64,000 nt of DNA from Pseudomonas oryzicola. GTDB lineage: Bacteria > Pseudomonadota > Gammaproteobacteria > Pseudomonadales > Pseudomonadaceae. Shown here piece by piece: positions 25,684-35,493 of this stretch. The stretch covers positions 1,823,001-1,887,000 of the forward strand of contig NZ_JABWRZ020000001.1 of the NCBI RefSeq assembly GCF_014269185.2. The letters run 5' to 3'. The translations under genes and the position numbers were made by a program. Every line of letters starts with the position of its first letter. Within the stretch, counting starts at the first letter, position 1. The notes beneath the pieces were generated by a model. That model did not search any database. It was not told the origin of the DNA and saw only the letters and a list, made by a program, of their open reading frames with translations.

Positions 25684-26682
25684 TTACTGATTGGTGTAGA
25701 TCTGGTCGAACACCCCACCATCATTGAAGTGGGTCTTCTGCACGGTGCGCCAGTCGCCGAAAGTCTTCTCCACCGACAGGAAGTCCACTTTCGGGAAGCG
25801 GTCGGTGTACTTGGCCAGTACCGTTGCATCGCGCGGGCGCAGGTAGTTCTGCGCGGCAATTTCCTGTGCCGCTGGCGACCACAGGTACTTCAGGTATTCC
25901 TCGGCCACTGCCTGGGTGCCTTTGCGCGCCACTACCTTGTCGACCACACTCACCGGCGGCTCGGCCTCGGCCGACACGCTCGGGTAGACCACTTCGAACT
26001 GGTCGCGGCCGAATTCGCGGGCGATCATCTCGGCTTCGTTCTCGAAGGTCACCAGCACGTCACCGATCTGGTTGGTCATGAACGTGGTGGTCGCGGCGCG
26101 GCCACCAGTGTCGAGCACAGGCGCCTGCTTGAACAGCTTGGCGACGAATGCCTTGGCTTTGTTCTCATCGCCACCCTGCTTGAGCACATAGCCCCAGGCC
26201 GACAGGTAGGTGTAGCGGCCGTTCCCCGAAGTTTTCGGGTTGGGCACGATTACCTGCACGCCATCCTTGAGCAGGTCGGGCCAGTCTTTCAGAGCTTTCG
26301 GGTTGCCTTTGCGCACGATGAACACGGTGGCCGAGGTGAACGGCGCGCTGTTGTTGGGCAGGCGGCTTGCCCAGTTGTCCGGCACCAGCTTGCCGTTGTC
26401 GGCCAGCGCGTTGATGTCGGTGGCCATGTTCATGGTGATGACGTCGGCCGGCAGGCCGTCGATCACCGCACGCGCCTGTTTGCTCGAGCCGCCGAAGGAC
26501 ATCTGCACGTTGACCTTTTCGTTGTGCTCGGCTTCCCAGTGCTTCTGGAAGGCCGGGTTGTAGTCCTTGTAGAAGTCGCGCATCACGTCGTAGGAAACGT
26601 TGAGCAGGGTGGGGGCGGCCTGGGCCAGGTTGCCCAGGGCAAGGCCTGCGGCGAGCAGCGAGGCGGTGAAGAGCTTTTTCAC
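25684..26682 (-). CDS. sbp: Periplasmic sulfate-binding protein Sbp
   Basis: A 332-residue periplasmic binding protein with signal peptide ending LAQA|APTLL (22 residues). It has the family segments LNVSYDVMRDFYKDYNPAF, QMSFGGSSKQARAVIDGL, ADVITMNMATDINALAD, IPNPKTSGNGRYTYL-type (here VPNPKTSGNGRYTYLSAWG) and GGRAATTTF, which form the sulfate/thiosulfate site. It would feed the CysTWA permease, which is not encoded next to it, as is usual for stand-alone Sbp genes. Expression is expected under sulfate limitation. Confidence 0.93.
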   Translation of the reverse strand: MKKLFTASLLAAGLALGNLAQAAPTLLNVSYDVMRDFYKDYNPAFQKHWEAEHNEKVNVQMSFGGSSKQARAVIDGLPADVITMNMATDINALADNGKLVPDNWASRLPNNSAPFTSATVFIVRKGNPKALKDWPDLLKDGVQVIVPNPKTSGNGRYTYLSAWGYVLKQGGDENKAKAFVAKLFKQAPVLDTGGRAATTTFMTNQIGDVLVTFENEAEMIAREFGRDQFEVVYPSVSAEAEPPVSVVDKVVARKGTQAVAEEYLKYLWSPAAQEIAAQNYLRPRDATVLAKYTDRFPKVDFLSVEKTFGDWRTVQKTHFNDGGVFDQIYTNQ

Positions 26683-26786
26683 GTTGCTTCCTTGTTATCG
26701 AGAAGGTATTGGCAATTTGCCTGCGACTATAGCGGGCAGGTCCGTGGCGGTTAAAGAACAAAAAACACTTTGGTTATGCCGCAGTA

Positions 26787-27608
26787 TCACGGCCTGGGAA
26801 ACAGCGCATTGCCACACCGGGAACAGAACGCTGCCGCAGGTTCATGGTTCTTCTTGCTGCAGGTGGGACAGTCATGTTGCAACTGCTCGCCGCGCATGGC
26901 ATTGGCCAGCTCGGCGGTGAATATCCCGGTCGGCACGGCAATGATCGAATAACCGATGATCATCACCAGCGACGAGATCACCTGCCCCAGCGGTGTCTTC
27001 GGCACGATATCGCCGAAGCCCACGGTGGTCAGGGTGACGATGGCCCAGTAGATCCCTTTGGGAATGCTGGTGAAGCCGTGCTGCGGCCCTTCGATCACGT
27101 ACATCAGGGTGCCGAACACGGTCACCAGGGTGGAGACGGTGACCAGGAACACGATGATCTTCTGCTTGCTGCCGCGCAGTGCGTCTATCAGGTAATGGGC
27201 CTGCTTGAGGTACGGACTGAGCTTGAGCACTCGGAAGATCCGCAGCATTCGGATGACGCGGATGATCAGCAGGTACTGGGCGTCGCTGTAGTACAGCGCG
27301 ATGATCCCCGGCACGATCGCCAGCAGATCGACCAGGCCGTAGAAGCTGAAGGCATAGCGCAGCGGCTTGGGCGAGCAATACAGGCGGGTGAGGTACTCGG
27401 CCAGGAAGATCGCGGTGAAGCCCCATTCGATAGCGGCCAGCAGGCCGGCGTAGCCCTGGTGAATTGCGTCGATGCTGTCGAGGATGACGGTGACCAGGCT
27501 GGCCAGGATGATCAGCAGGAGGATCTTGTCGAAGCGTCTTCCAGCCACGGTGTCGGTCTGGAAGACGATGACGAAGAGCCGCTCACGCAGGCTCGCGGGG
27601 TTGTTCAT
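26787..27608 (-). CDS. Voltage-gated potassium channel-like protein with zinc-ribbon tail
   Basis: A 273-residue six-helix ion channel subunit. The S4-like segment RVIRMLRIFRVLK (117-129) has arginines at every third position and the pore loop carries the potassium selectivity filter TTVGFGD (194-200). After S6 (about 210-235) the C-terminus has two CxxC pairs, HDCPTCSKKN and FCSRCGNALF, which look like a small zinc ribbon. Start at 27608 is preferred (GGA and suitable spacing) over an ATG five codons upstream. The urea transporter gene lies 45 bases upstream on the same strand. Confidence 0.88.
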   Translation of the reverse strand: MNNPASLRERLFVIVFQTDTVAGRRFDKILLLIILASLVTVILDSIDAIHQGYAGLLAAIEWGFTAIFLAEYLTRLYCSPKPLRYAFSFYGLVDLLAIVPGIIALYYSDAQYLLIIRVIRMLRIFRVLKLSPYLKQAHYLIDALRGSKQKIIVFLVTVSTLVTVFGTLMYVIEGPQHGFTSIPKGIYWAIVTLTTVGFGDIVPKTPLGQVISSLVMIIGYSIIAVPTGIFTAELANAMRGEQLQHDCPTCSKKNHEPAAAFCSRCGNALFPRP

Positions 27609-27653
27609 GGGCTCGTTCCACAATGGCGATGGGCTGAGCCTAGGGGTTGCCTT

Positions 27654-28526
27654 TCAGCTGTGCAAGCGGCTGGCGTTGCGTTGCCTGGGCTGGGCCAGGT
27701 GGCTGCCCAGGTGCATCAGCCAGCAGGCGGCGACGAAGGGCGCGGTCAGGCCGGGTACCGGCAGCCATTTGCACAGGGAGTGCATCAGCAGGGCGAGGAC
27801 GATGGCCAGCAACGTCACCCTGGGCTTCTCACCTTGCCTGCTGAAGGCCAGCGCCGCCAATGCCGCGTTGAAGCCGTGCAGGCCCAGCCACGCAGCCTGT
27901 GCCTGATCGGTCAGCAACGCCAGGCCGCCGCCGAGGGCCGAGCCGATCACGGCCCACAGCGCGGCATAGGGGTTGGCAATCGACATGCCGACGATGATCA
28001 GCAGGCCGGCCAGCGGCTGGTCGAGCAGGAAGATCTGCCCGACCCCGCGCGCCAGGGCGTACAGCGGGTCGGCTTCGACGAAGCCGGCGGGCGAGGGCGT
28101 CGCGATCAGCAGGGTGGCCCAGCCGAGCAGCACGAAGGGTGCGGTGTAGGCAACCAGCAGTTTGCCGCCACGCTTGCGCCACTGGTGGGTGATGATGCTG
28201 GACAGGCCGCCGGCGGCGATGATCAACGGTGGCAGGATCGCCGACCAGGGCAGCACGGCACTGATCAGGATGCCGATCAGCACGCCGTTGTAGCTGTACA
28301 AGCCGGCCTGGCGATCGGCGCGGTCGTAGCCGCGGGCCTGGGCGGTGAGCAGGCCGGCGAGAGAGCCGAGCAGGGCGCCACCAACCAGGTTGGGCGCAGT
28401 GAGCAGGATAGCCAGCAGGCAGCACAGGCCGCACAGAGGGTTGCGCAGTAGCAGCACCTGGCTGAAGCCGTTGAGCAGCGCCGTGGCCCAGTCGGGGCAC
28501 GGGTTGACGAAATTCTTGGTGTACAT
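27654..28526 (-). CDS. Urea transporter (UT family)
   Basis: A 290-residue membrane protein of the urea transporter family, with about ten helices in two homologous halves. Repeated signatures are GLYSYNGVLIGILI in the first half and GLHGFNAALAALAF in the second, the latter the typical UT loop. It would conduct urea across the inner membrane. Urea is released by AllA of the purine pathway encoded further on, which may explain its presence here. A REP pair lies between it and pyruvate kinase. Confidence 0.88.
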   Translation of the reverse strand: MYTKNFVNPCPDWATALLNGFSQVLLLRNPLCGLCCLLAILLTAPNLVGGALLGSLAGLLTAQARGYDRADRQAGLYSYNGVLIGILISAVLPWSAILPPLIIAAGGLSSIITHQWRKRGGKLLVAYTAPFVLLGWATLLIATPSPAGFVEADPLYALARGVGQIFLLDQPLAGLLIIVGMSIANPYAALWAVIGSALGGGLALLTDQAQAAWLGLHGFNAALAALAFSRQGEKPRVTLLAIVLALLMHSLCKWLPVPGLTAPFVAACWLMHLGSHLAQPRQRNASRLHS

Positions 28527-28610
28527 CGGGGCAGTCAGTGAGGTTGATGGGAGAGCGGTGGGCCTCTTTTGGGCCTCGGGTTTTCCGCAGTTGTGTGCGA
28601 CACCACCGAC

Positions 28611-28702
28611 CCTGTGGGAGCGGGCGTGCCCGCGAATGCGTCAGCTCAGGCAACATCGTTGTCCCTGCTGGCCTCTTCGCGGGCACGCCCGCTCCCACAG
28701 GA
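28611..28702. repeat. REP pair (inverted) upstream of the urea transporter gene
   Basis: Two P. putida-type REP units in opposite orientation (CTGTGGGAGCGGGCGTGCCC and its reverse complement, with CGCGGGCACGCCCGCTCCCA) separated by about 45 bases. Lies just after the pyruvate kinase stop. Confidence 0.88.
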
Positions 28703-28715
28703 GAGATGCGGTGAT

Positions 28716-30131
28716 TCAGATCAAGGTTTCGATCCGCAGCGTATTAGTCGACCCCGGCTTGCCGAACGGCACACCGGCGGTGATCAGCAACGTGTCGCCA
28801 CGGCTGGCCATGCCTTGCGCCTGGGCGATCTCCAGTGCGGTGGACACCACCTCGTCGACCTGACGCAGGCGGTCGTTGACCACCGAGTGCACGCCCCAGG
28901 CCACGCTCAGGCGGCGTGCGGTCTTCAGGTTCGGCGTCAGGTTGAGGATCGGTGCCCGTGGCCGTTCGCGTGCGGCGCGCAGGGTCGACGTCCCGGACTC
29001 GCTGTAGTTGACCAGCACCGCCACCGGCAGGATGCCGCTGATCCGGCGGATCGCGCAGCTGATGGCGTCCGACACGGTGGCCTCGGCCTTCGGCCGGCCC
29101 ACGTCGAGCTGGGCCTGGTAGTCCGGGCCGTTTTCCACCTGGCGGATGATCTTGCTCATCATCTGCACGGCTTCCAGCGGGTAGTCACCCGAGGCGGTCT
29201 CGGCCGACAGCATCACCGCATCGGCACCCTCGGCCACGGCATTGGCCACGTCGGTGACTTCGGCGCGGGTCGGCGCCGGCGAGAAACGCATGGATTCGAG
29301 CATCTGCGTGGCCACTACCACCGGTTTGCCCAGCTGGCGACAAGTGCCGATGATGCGCTTCTGGATCTGCGGCACGCTTTCCGCTGGCACTTCCACGCCG
29401 AGGTCGCCCCGGGCCACCATGATCGCGTCCGACAGCTCGGCGATGGCTTGCAGTTGCTCGACTGCCGAGGGCTTTTCGATCTTCGCCATCAGGTAGGCGC
29501 GGTCACCAATCAGTTGGCGTGCTTCCGTGATGTCTTCCGGGCGCTGGACGAACGACAGGGCCACCCAATCCACGCCCAGTTCCAGGCCGAAGGCCAGGTC
29601 GCGGCGGTCTTTCTCGGTGAGCGGTGAGAGGTCGAGTACCGCTTGCGGCACGTTGACCCCTTTGCGGTCGGACAGCTCGCCACCGGCCAGCACTTCGGTG
29701 TCGATCGCGTCACTGTGCCTGGCGGTGACGCGCAGGCGCAGCTTGCCGTCGTCGAGCAGCAGGTCCATGCCTGGCTCGAGGGCGGCAATGATTTCGGGGT
29801 GCGGCAGGTTGACCCGGTGGCTGTCGCCCGGGGTCTTGTCCAGGTCCAGGCGCAGGGCCTGGCCGCGCTGCAGCTGGACCTTGCCTTCGGCAAAGCGGCC
29901 GACCCGCAGCTTCGGCCCTTGCAGGTCCATGAGAATGCCCAGCGGGTAGTTCAGTTGCTGCTCGACCTCGCGAATCCACTGGTAGCGCAGGGCGTGGTCG
30001 GCGTGTTCGCCGTGGCTGAAGTTGAGGCGGAAGATGTTCACCCCGGCTTCGACCAGTTGGCGGATGTCGTCGATGCCTTTGATCGCAGGGCCGAGGGTGG
30101 CGAGGATCTTCACTTTTTTATCAGGCGTCAT
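28716..30131 (-). CDS. Pyruvate kinase
   Basis: A 471-residue pyruvate kinase, converting phosphoenolpyruvate and ADP to pyruvate and ATP. Visible are KILATLGPA and NIFRLNFSHGEH at the start, the substrate/cation region MAKIEKPSAVEQLQAI and MVARGDLGVEVP, and VMLSAETASGDYPLEAVQMM. The start codon overlaps the ttuD stop by four bases, so it is the last gene of the glyoxylate operon and removes phosphoglycerate carbon as pyruvate (via enolase). This is the gcl-operon isozyme often named PykF; I leave the symbol open because Pseudomonas has two. Confidence 0.95.
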   Translation of the reverse strand: MTPDKKVKILATLGPAIKGIDDIRQLVEAGVNIFRLNFSHGEHADHALRYQWIREVEQQLNYPLGILMDLQGPKLRVGRFAEGKVQLQRGQALRLDLDKTPGDSHRVNLPHPEIIAALEPGMDLLLDDGKLRLRVTARHSDAIDTEVLAGGELSDRKGVNVPQAVLDLSPLTEKDRRDLAFGLELGVDWVALSFVQRPEDITEARQLIGDRAYLMAKIEKPSAVEQLQAIAELSDAIMVARGDLGVEVPAESVPQIQKRIIGTCRQLGKPVVVATQMLESMRFSPAPTRAEVTDVANAVAEGADAVMLSAETASGDYPLEAVQMMSKIIRQVENGPDYQAQLDVGRPKAEATVSDAISCAIRRISGILPVAVLVNYSESGTSTLRAARERPRAPILNLTPNLKTARRLSVAWGVHSVVNDRLRQVDEVVSTALEIAQAQGMASRGDTLLITAGVPFGKPGSTNTLRIETLI

Positions 30132-31402
30132 GATTGGGCTGTCTCGAGAATCAGGATGGCGCGGAAGTCGTTGACGTTGGTGCGGGTTGGCTCAGTGACG
30201 ATCAGCGCATCCAGCGCGGCGAAGTAGCCATAGCCGTTGTTGTTGTCCAGCTCGTCGCTGGCTGACAGGCCCAGCGCTTCGGCGCGGGCGTAGCTGCCCG
30301 GGGTCATGAAGGCGCCGGCGTTATCTTCCGAACCATCGATGCCATCGGTGTCACCGGCCAGGGCATACACGCCTGGCAGGCCCTTGAGGCTCTCGGTGAG
30401 GCTGAGCAGGAACTCGGCGTTGCGCCCGCCACGACCATTGCCGCGTACGGTGACGGTGGTTTCGCCGCCGGACAGGATCACGCACGGCGCCTTCAGCGGC
30501 TGGCCATGCTGGACGACCTGCCGGGCGATGCCGGCGTGCACCTTGGCCACTTCGCGCGACTCGCCTTCCAGGTCGCCGAGGATCAGCGGGCTGAACCCGG
30601 CCTGGCGTGCTCTGACCGCAGCGGCCTCGAGCGACTGCTGGGGTTTGGCGATCAGCTGGAAGTGGCTGCGGGCCAGGGCCGGGTCATCGGCCTTGACGGT
30701 TTCCGAGGCTGGGTTGTTGAGCCAGTCGATGACCGCTTTGGGGGCCTCGATGTTGTAGCGCTTGAGGATGGCCAGGGCATCGGCCGAGGTGCTTGGGTCG
30801 GCCACGGTGGGGCCGGAGGCGATCACCGTGGCGAGGTCGCCCGGAACATCGGAAATGGCATAGGTGTAGACCGTGGCCGGCCAGCAGGCCTTGGCCAGGC
30901 GGCCGCCCTTGATCGCCGAGAGGTGCTTGCGCACGCAGTTCATCTCGCCGATGGTGGCGCCGGACTTGAGCAGCGCCTTGTTGATCTGCTGCTTGTCGGC
31001 CAGGGTCAGGCCCTCGGCAGGCAGGGCCAGCAACGCCGAACCACCGCCAGACAGCAGGAAGATGACGCGGTCGTCTTTGCTGAGGTTGCTGACCAGGTCC
31101 AGCACGCGCTTGGCCACGGCCAGGCCGGCGGCATCGGGGACCGGGTGGGCGGCTTCGACCACTTCGATCTTCTGGCAGTTGGCGCCATGGCCGTAACGGG
31201 TGACGACCAGGCCGGAGACTTCGCCCTGCCAGCTTTTCTCGACCACTTCGGCCATGGCGGCGGCGGCCTTGCCGGCGCCGATGACGATGACCCGGCCGCT
31301 ACGGTCGGCGGGCAGGTAGGGTTCGAGGACTTGGCGCGGGTGGGCGGCGGCGATGGCTGTGTCGAACAGCTCGCGGAGAAGTTTTTGCGGATCGACCGAC
31401 AT
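30128..31402 (-). CDS. ttuD: Glycerate 2-kinase / hydroxypyruvate reductase (TtuD type)
   Basis: A 424-residue protein of the MOFRL/glycerate kinase type II family. Features are RVIVIGAGKAAAAMAEVVE near the N-terminus, IFLLSGGGSALLALPAEGLT, and the C-terminal MOFRL-like segment VILSGGETTVTVRGNGRGGRN followed by GDTDGIDGSEDNAGA. The family was once called hydroxypyruvate reductase (TtuD); glycerate 2-kinase activity is now established for members, giving 2-phosphoglycerate. It fits between GlxR and pyruvate kinase. ATG at 31402 gives the standard length. Confidence 0.9.
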   Translation of the reverse strand: MSVDPQKLLRELFDTAIAAAHPRQVLEPYLPADRSGRVIVIGAGKAAAAMAEVVEKSWQGEVSGLVVTRYGHGANCQKIEVVEAAHPVPDAAGLAVAKRVLDLVSNLSKDDRVIFLLSGGGSALLALPAEGLTLADKQQINKALLKSGATIGEMNCVRKHLSAIKGGRLAKACWPATVYTYAISDVPGDLATVIASGPTVADPSTSADALAILKRYNIEAPKAVIDWLNNPASETVKADDPALARSHFQLIAKPQQSLEAAAVRARQAGFSPLILGDLEGESREVAKVHAGIARQVVQHGQPLKAPCVILSGGETTVTVRGNGRGGRNAEFLLSLTESLKGLPGVYALAGDTDGIDGSEDNAGAFMTPGSYARAEALGLSASDELDNNNGYGYFAALDALIVTEPTRTNVNDFRAILILETAQS

Positions 31403-31540
31403 GGCAGGCTCCCAGTATATTGTTGTTCTGCACAATCAAGAACGCCCCTGGAACTGCCTCCGTGCAGGCCGAACCAGGGGCGGGTGTTGCTCGGGGTCAC
31501 CGCTGAGACTGTGGTCGCAGGTTCAGCGGTGTTGGCCGCA

Positions 31541-31621
31541 TCGCGGATGAATCCGCTCCTACAGGACGATAGGTCCGTTCATTGCGATCGGATCAACCGG
31601 TAGGAGCGGATTCATCCGCGA
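31541..31621. repeat. REP-like pair (inverted) between ttuD and glxR
   Basis: TCGCGGATGAATCCGCTCCT and its reverse complement AGGAGCGGATTCATCCGCGA about 40 bases apart. A second REP variant with GGAT rather than GGGT core. It lies 16 bases after the glxR stop and could stabilise or end the upstream mRNA. Confidence 0.88.
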
Positions 31622-31636
31622 AGGGCCGGTACAGGT

Positions 31637-32530
31637 TTACTTGTCGTCGCGGATCGAGAAGTTGGCCATGTGCTCCAGGCCTTTGATCAGCGCCGAGTGG
31701 TCCCAGTTGCCGCCGCCCAGGGCCTGGCAGGTGTTGAACACTTGCTGGGCATTGGAGGTGTTGGGCAGGTTGATGCCCAGTTCCTTGGCACCTTGCAGGG
31801 CCAGGTTGAGGTCCTTCTGGTGCAGGTTGATGCGGAAACCTGGGTCGAAGGTGCCCTTGATCATGCGCTCGGCATGTACTTCGAGGATCTTCGACGAGGC
31901 GAAGCCACCCATCAGCGCTTCACGCACCTTGGCAGGATCGGCGCCGTTCCTGGCAGCGAACAGCAGGGCTTCGGCCACGGCCTGGATGTTCAGCGCAACG
32001 ATGATCTGGTTGGCCACCTTGGCGGTCTGGCCGTCGCCGTTGCCACCTACGCGGGTGATGTTCTTGCCCATGGCTTCGAACAGCGGCAGGGTGCGCTCGA
32101 AGGCCTTCGGGCAGCCACCGACCATGATGCTCAGGGTCGCGGCCTTGGCACCGACTTCGCCACCGGATACCGGGGCATCCAGGTAGGCGGCGCCAGTGGC
32201 CTTGATCTTTTCGGCAAAGGCTTTGGTCGCGGTCGGCGAGATCGAGCTCATGTCGATCACCACTTTGTTCGGGCCCACACCTTCGGCCACGCCGTTTTCA
32301 CCGAACAGGACGCTCTCCACTTGTGGGGTGTCCGGCACCATGACAATGATGAACTCGGCTTCCTGGGCCACCTCTTTCGGGTTGGCCAGGGCCACCGCAC
32401 CGGCGGCGATCAGGTCGGCCGGGGCGGCGTCGTGGTGGGTGGAAATGAAGATGCTGTGACCTGCCTTTTGCAGGTTCTGCGCCATGGGTTTGCCCATGAT
32501 GCCGGTGCCGATGAAACCGATTTTAGCCAT
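31637..32530 (-). CDS. glxR: 2-hydroxy-3-oxopropionate (tartronate semialdehyde) reductase
   Basis: A 297-residue NAD(P)-dependent beta-hydroxyacid dehydrogenase. The N-terminal Rossmann motif is IGFIGTGIMGKPMAQNL, followed by the substrate-binding signature DAPVSGGEVGAKAATLSIMVGG and the catalytic lysine region GDGQTAKVANQIIVALN. It reduces tartronate semialdehyde, made by Gcl, to D-glycerate. It lies in the order gcl-hyi-glxR-ttuD-pyk on one strand, so the pathway context is strong. Confidence 0.95.
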   Translation of the reverse strand: MAKIGFIGTGIMGKPMAQNLQKAGHSIFISTHHDAAPADLIAAGAVALANPKEVAQEAEFIIVMVPDTPQVESVLFGENGVAEGVGPNKVVIDMSSISPTATKAFAEKIKATGAAYLDAPVSGGEVGAKAATLSIMVGGCPKAFERTLPLFEAMGKNITRVGGNGDGQTAKVANQIIVALNIQAVAEALLFAARNGADPAKVREALMGGFASSKILEVHAERMIKGTFDPGFRINLHQKDLNLALQGAKELGINLPNTSNAQQVFNTCQALGGGNWDHSALIKGLEHMANFSIRDDK

Positions 32531-32609
32531 GAGAATGTGCCTCTTTGTAATTGTGATATCTCAAGCGAGCCGTGGCCGCTGTGGGAGCGGGGGGCTGGTG
32601 TTCAGCCGT

Positions 32610-33392
32610 TCAGATTGCGTTGTGGCTCTTCAGCCAGCCCAGGCCCGCTTCGGTGGTGGTCAGCGGCTTGTATTCCGCGCCCACCCAGCCCTGGTAGCCG
32701 ATGCGGTCCAGGTGCTCGAAGAGGAAGCGGTAGTTGATCTCGCCGGTGCCGGGTTCATTGCGGCCCGGGTTGTCGGCCAGCTGGATGTGGTTGATCAGTT
32801 TCAGGTTGGTTTCCATGGTGCGCGCCAGGTCACCTTCCATGATCTGCATGTGGTAGATGTCGTACTGCAGGAACAGGTTGTCGCTGCCCACCTCGGCCTG
32901 GATCTCCAGGGCCTGCTGGGTGGTGTTCAGGTAGAACCCCGGAATGTCGCGCGTGTTGATCATTTCCATGACCAGGCGGATGCCGGCGGCTTTCAGTTTG
33001 TCAGCGGCAAACCTGAGGTTGTCGACGAAGGTCTTGCGCACATCGGCGCACTGCAGCCCTTGCGGACGGATGCCGGCCAGGCAGTTGACCTGGGTGTTGC
33101 CCAGTACCTTGGCGTATTCGATGGCCTTGTCGACACCGGCGCGGAACTCTGCGACGCGGTCCGGGTGGCAGGCGATGCCACGCTCGCCTTTGGCCCAGTC
33201 GCCGGCCGGCAGGTTGAACAGCACCTGGGTCAGGCTGTTGGCCACCAACTGCTGCTTGATGTCGGCGGCGCTGAAGTCATACGGGAAGAGGTATTCGACG
33301 CCGCTGAAGCCAGCATCGGCGGCAGCCTTGAAGCGGGCCAGGAAATCCTGTTCGGTGAACAGCATGGACAGGTTGGCAGCGAAGCGAGGCAT
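32610..33392 (-). CDS. hyi: Hydroxypyruvate isomerase
   Basis: A 260-residue TIM-barrel protein of the xylose-isomerase-like superfamily. MPRFAANLSMLFTE opens the protein; metal-binding segments are seen around VMEMINTRDIPGFYL, LQYDIYHMQIMEGDL and HIQLADNPGRNEPGTGEINY. It interconverts hydroxypyruvate and tartronate semialdehyde. The start is the second in-frame ATG of a longer frame and matches the family start; a GGAGACAC leader precedes it. Confidence 0.95.
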   Translation of the reverse strand: MPRFAANLSMLFTEQDFLARFKAAADAGFSGVEYLFPYDFSAADIKQQLVANSLTQVLFNLPAGDWAKGERGIACHPDRVAEFRAGVDKAIEYAKVLGNTQVNCLAGIRPQGLQCADVRKTFVDNLRFAADKLKAAGIRLVMEMINTRDIPGFYLNTTQQALEIQAEVGSDNLFLQYDIYHMQIMEGDLARTMETNLKLINHIQLADNPGRNEPGTGEINYRFLFEHLDRIGYQGWVGAEYKPLTTTEAGLGWLKSHNAI

Positions 33393-33461
33393 GGTGTGTC
33401 TCCTTGCGGTGAAGGCCCCCGGTGCCCCTTCAGCAGGGGCCGGCACGGGGGCGTCAGGCGA

Positions 33462-35237
33462 TCAGTCCAGCAGCGAGATGGCAGTTGGCGCGTCGTTGCC
33501 GACCAGGGCCAGGTCTTCGAATTCGTTGACTGCGTTGATCTCGGTGCCCATGGAAATGTTGGTGACGCGCTCGAGAATCACTTCGACCACCACCGGCACG
33601 CGGAACTCTTCGGCCATCTTCTGTGCCTTGAGCAGGGCAGGGGCGATGTCTGCCGGCTCGAACACACGGATGGCCTTGCAGCCCAGGCCCTCGACCACGG
33701 CAACGTGGTCGACACCGTAGGTGGCGGCGTCGGTGGCGTTGATGTTCTCGAACGCCAGTTGTACACAGTAATCCATGTCGAAGCCACGTTGCGCCTGACG
33801 GATCAGGCCCAGGTAGGCGTTGTTCACCAGCACGTGGACGTACGGCAGGTTGAACTGCGCGCCCACCGCCAGCTCTTCGATCATGAACTGGAAGTCGTAG
33901 TCACCGGACAGCGCGACCACCTTGCGTTTCGGGTCGGCCTTGACCACGCCCAGGGCAGCAGGGATGGTCCAGCCCAGCGGGCCGGCCTGGCCGCAGTTGA
34001 TCCAGTGGCGTGGCTTGTACACGTGCAGGAACTGCGCACCGGCGATCTGCGACAGGCCGATGGTGCTGACGTAGCAGGTGTCCTTGCCGAACACCTGGTT
34101 CATCTCTTCGTAGACGCGTTGCGGCTTGACCGGCACGTTGTCGAAGTGAGTCTTGCGCTGCAGGCTGGCCTTGCGCTGCTGGCAGTCTTCCAGCCAGGCC
34201 TTGCGGCACTTCAGCTTGCCAGCGGCCTTCCACTCGCGGGCCACTTCGAGGAATGCATCCAGCGCCTTGCCAGCGTCGGAAACGATACCCAGGTCCGGGG
34301 TGAACACGCGGCCGATCTGGGTCGGTTCGATGTCGACGTGGATGAACTTGCGGCCTTCGGTGTAGACGTCGACCGAGCCGGTGTGGCGGTTGGCCCAACG
34401 GTTACCGATGCCGAACACCAGGTCGGATTTCAGCAGGGTGGCGTTGCCGTAGCGGTGCGAGGTCTGCAGGCCGACCATGCCGACCATCTGCGCGTGGTCG
34501 TCCGGGATGGTGCCCCAGCCCATCAGGGTCGGGATGACCGGGACGCCGGTCAGTTCGGCGAATTCGACCAGTTTGTCGCTGGCGTCGGCGTTGATGATGC
34601 CGCCACCGGCGACCAGCAGTGGGCGCTCGGCTTCGTTGAGCAGGGCCAGGGCTTTTTCGGCCTGTACGCGGGTGGCAGACGGCTTGTGCACGGGCAGCGG
34701 TTCGTAGGCGTCGATGTCGAATTCGATCTCGGCCATCTGTACGTCGAACGGCAGGTCGATCAGCACTGGGCCTGGGCGGCCGGTGCGCATCTCATGGAAG
34801 GCTTTCTGGAAGGCATAAGGCACCTGGCCTGGCTCCAGAACGGTGGTGGCCCACTTGGTCACCGGCTTGACGATGTTGGTGATGTCGACCGCCTGGAAGT
34901 CTTCCTTGTGCAGGCGCGCACGCGGCGCCTGGCCGGTGATGCAGAGGATCGGGATGGAGTCGGCCGAGGCACTGTACAGGCCGGTGACCATGTCGGTGCC
35001 GGCCGGGCCGGAGGTACCGATGCACACGCCGATGTTGCCCGGGTTGGCGCGGGTATAGCCCTCAGCCATGTGCGAGGCGCCTTCGACGTGGCGAGCGAGG
35101 ACGTGATCGATGCCACCGACTTTCTTCAGGGCCGAGTACAACGGGTTGATGGCAGCCCCCGGGATGCCGAACGCGGTATCTACACCTTCACGGCGCATGA
35201 CCAGAACGGCTGCATCGATTGCTCTCATTTTGCTCAT
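33462..35237 (-). CDS. gcl: Glyoxylate carboligase
   Basis: A 591-residue thiamine-diphosphate enzyme that joins two glyoxylates to tartronate semialdehyde and CO2. The usual activating Glu of ThDP enzymes is replaced by Val51 in [14 protein letters not shown], the known hallmark of Gcl. The ThDP/magnesium motif is near [20 protein letters not shown] and [15 protein letters not shown]. It heads the operon gcl-hyi-glxR-ttuD-pyk. A TTGTATACAA operator lies 26 bases upstream of the start, suitably placed for repression. Confidence 0.97.
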   Translation of the reverse strand: MSKMRAIDAAVLVMRREGVDTAFGIPGAAINPLYSALKKVGGIDHVLARHVEGASHMAEGYTRANPGNIGVCIGTSGPAGTDMVTGLYSASADSIPILCITGQAPRARLHKEDFQAVDITNIVKPVTKWATTVLEPGQVPYAFQKAFHEMRTGRPGPVLIDLPFDVQMAEIEFDIDAYEPLPVHKPSATRVQAEKALALLNEAERPLLVAGGGIINADASDKLVEFAELTGVPVIPTLMGWGTIPDDHAQMVGMVGLQTSHRYGNATLLKSDLVFGIGNRWANRHTGSVDVYTEGRKFIHVDIEPTQIGRVFTPDLGIVSDAGKALDAFLEVAREWKAAGKLKCRKAWLEDCQQRKASLQRKTHFDNVPVKPQRVYEEMNQVFGKDTCYVSTIGLSQIAGAQFLHVYKPRHWINCGQAGPLGWTIPAALGVVKADPKRKVVALSGDYDFQFMIEELAVGAQFNLPYVHVLVNNAYLGLIRQAQRGFDMDYCVQLAFENINATDAATYGVDHVAVVEGLGCKAIRVFEPADIAPALLKAQKMAEEFRVPVVVEVILERVTNISMGTEINAVNEFEDLALVGNDAPTAISLLD

Positions 35238-35262
35238 GGTTTGTGCCTCATCGATTTTGTAA

Positions 35263-35272
35263 TTGTATACAA
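35263..35272. promoter_or_regulatory. GntR-type operator TTGTATACAA at gcl
   Basis: Perfect palindrome 26 bases upstream of gcl, in the divergent gcl/glcG-like intergenic region. Confidence 0.75.
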
Positions 35273-35402
35273 CTTGCTTTGCGCCAGAGTGTATTCATGG
35301 CTGGCCGCTCAGGTCAACGGGTTTTCGTCGGCAGTGGATGCTTTCGTTCGAGCGCCCAAGAAAACGGGCGTTTGCATCATCGCATACGATCGTTTCAAAA
35401 TA

Positions 35403-35412
35403 TTGTATACAA
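35403..35412. promoter_or_regulatory. GntR-type operator TTGTATACAA at the GlcG-like gene
   Basis: Second perfect palindrome in the same divergent region, 82 bases upstream of the GlcG/HbpS-like gene. Confidence 0.75.
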
Positions 35413-35493
35413 AAATGCAACTCGTTGTGTTCTATTGGTCCTATCGGCTTCAACTGCCCTCAGGGCTTCTCACAACAAGAAGAGGACCTTTCC

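Noticed and set aside
31415..31436. ATTGT-N8-ACAAT dyad upstream of ttuD as another GntR operator
   Set aside because: Half-sites resemble the TTGTRTACAA box but the spacing is much longer and no second copy was found.
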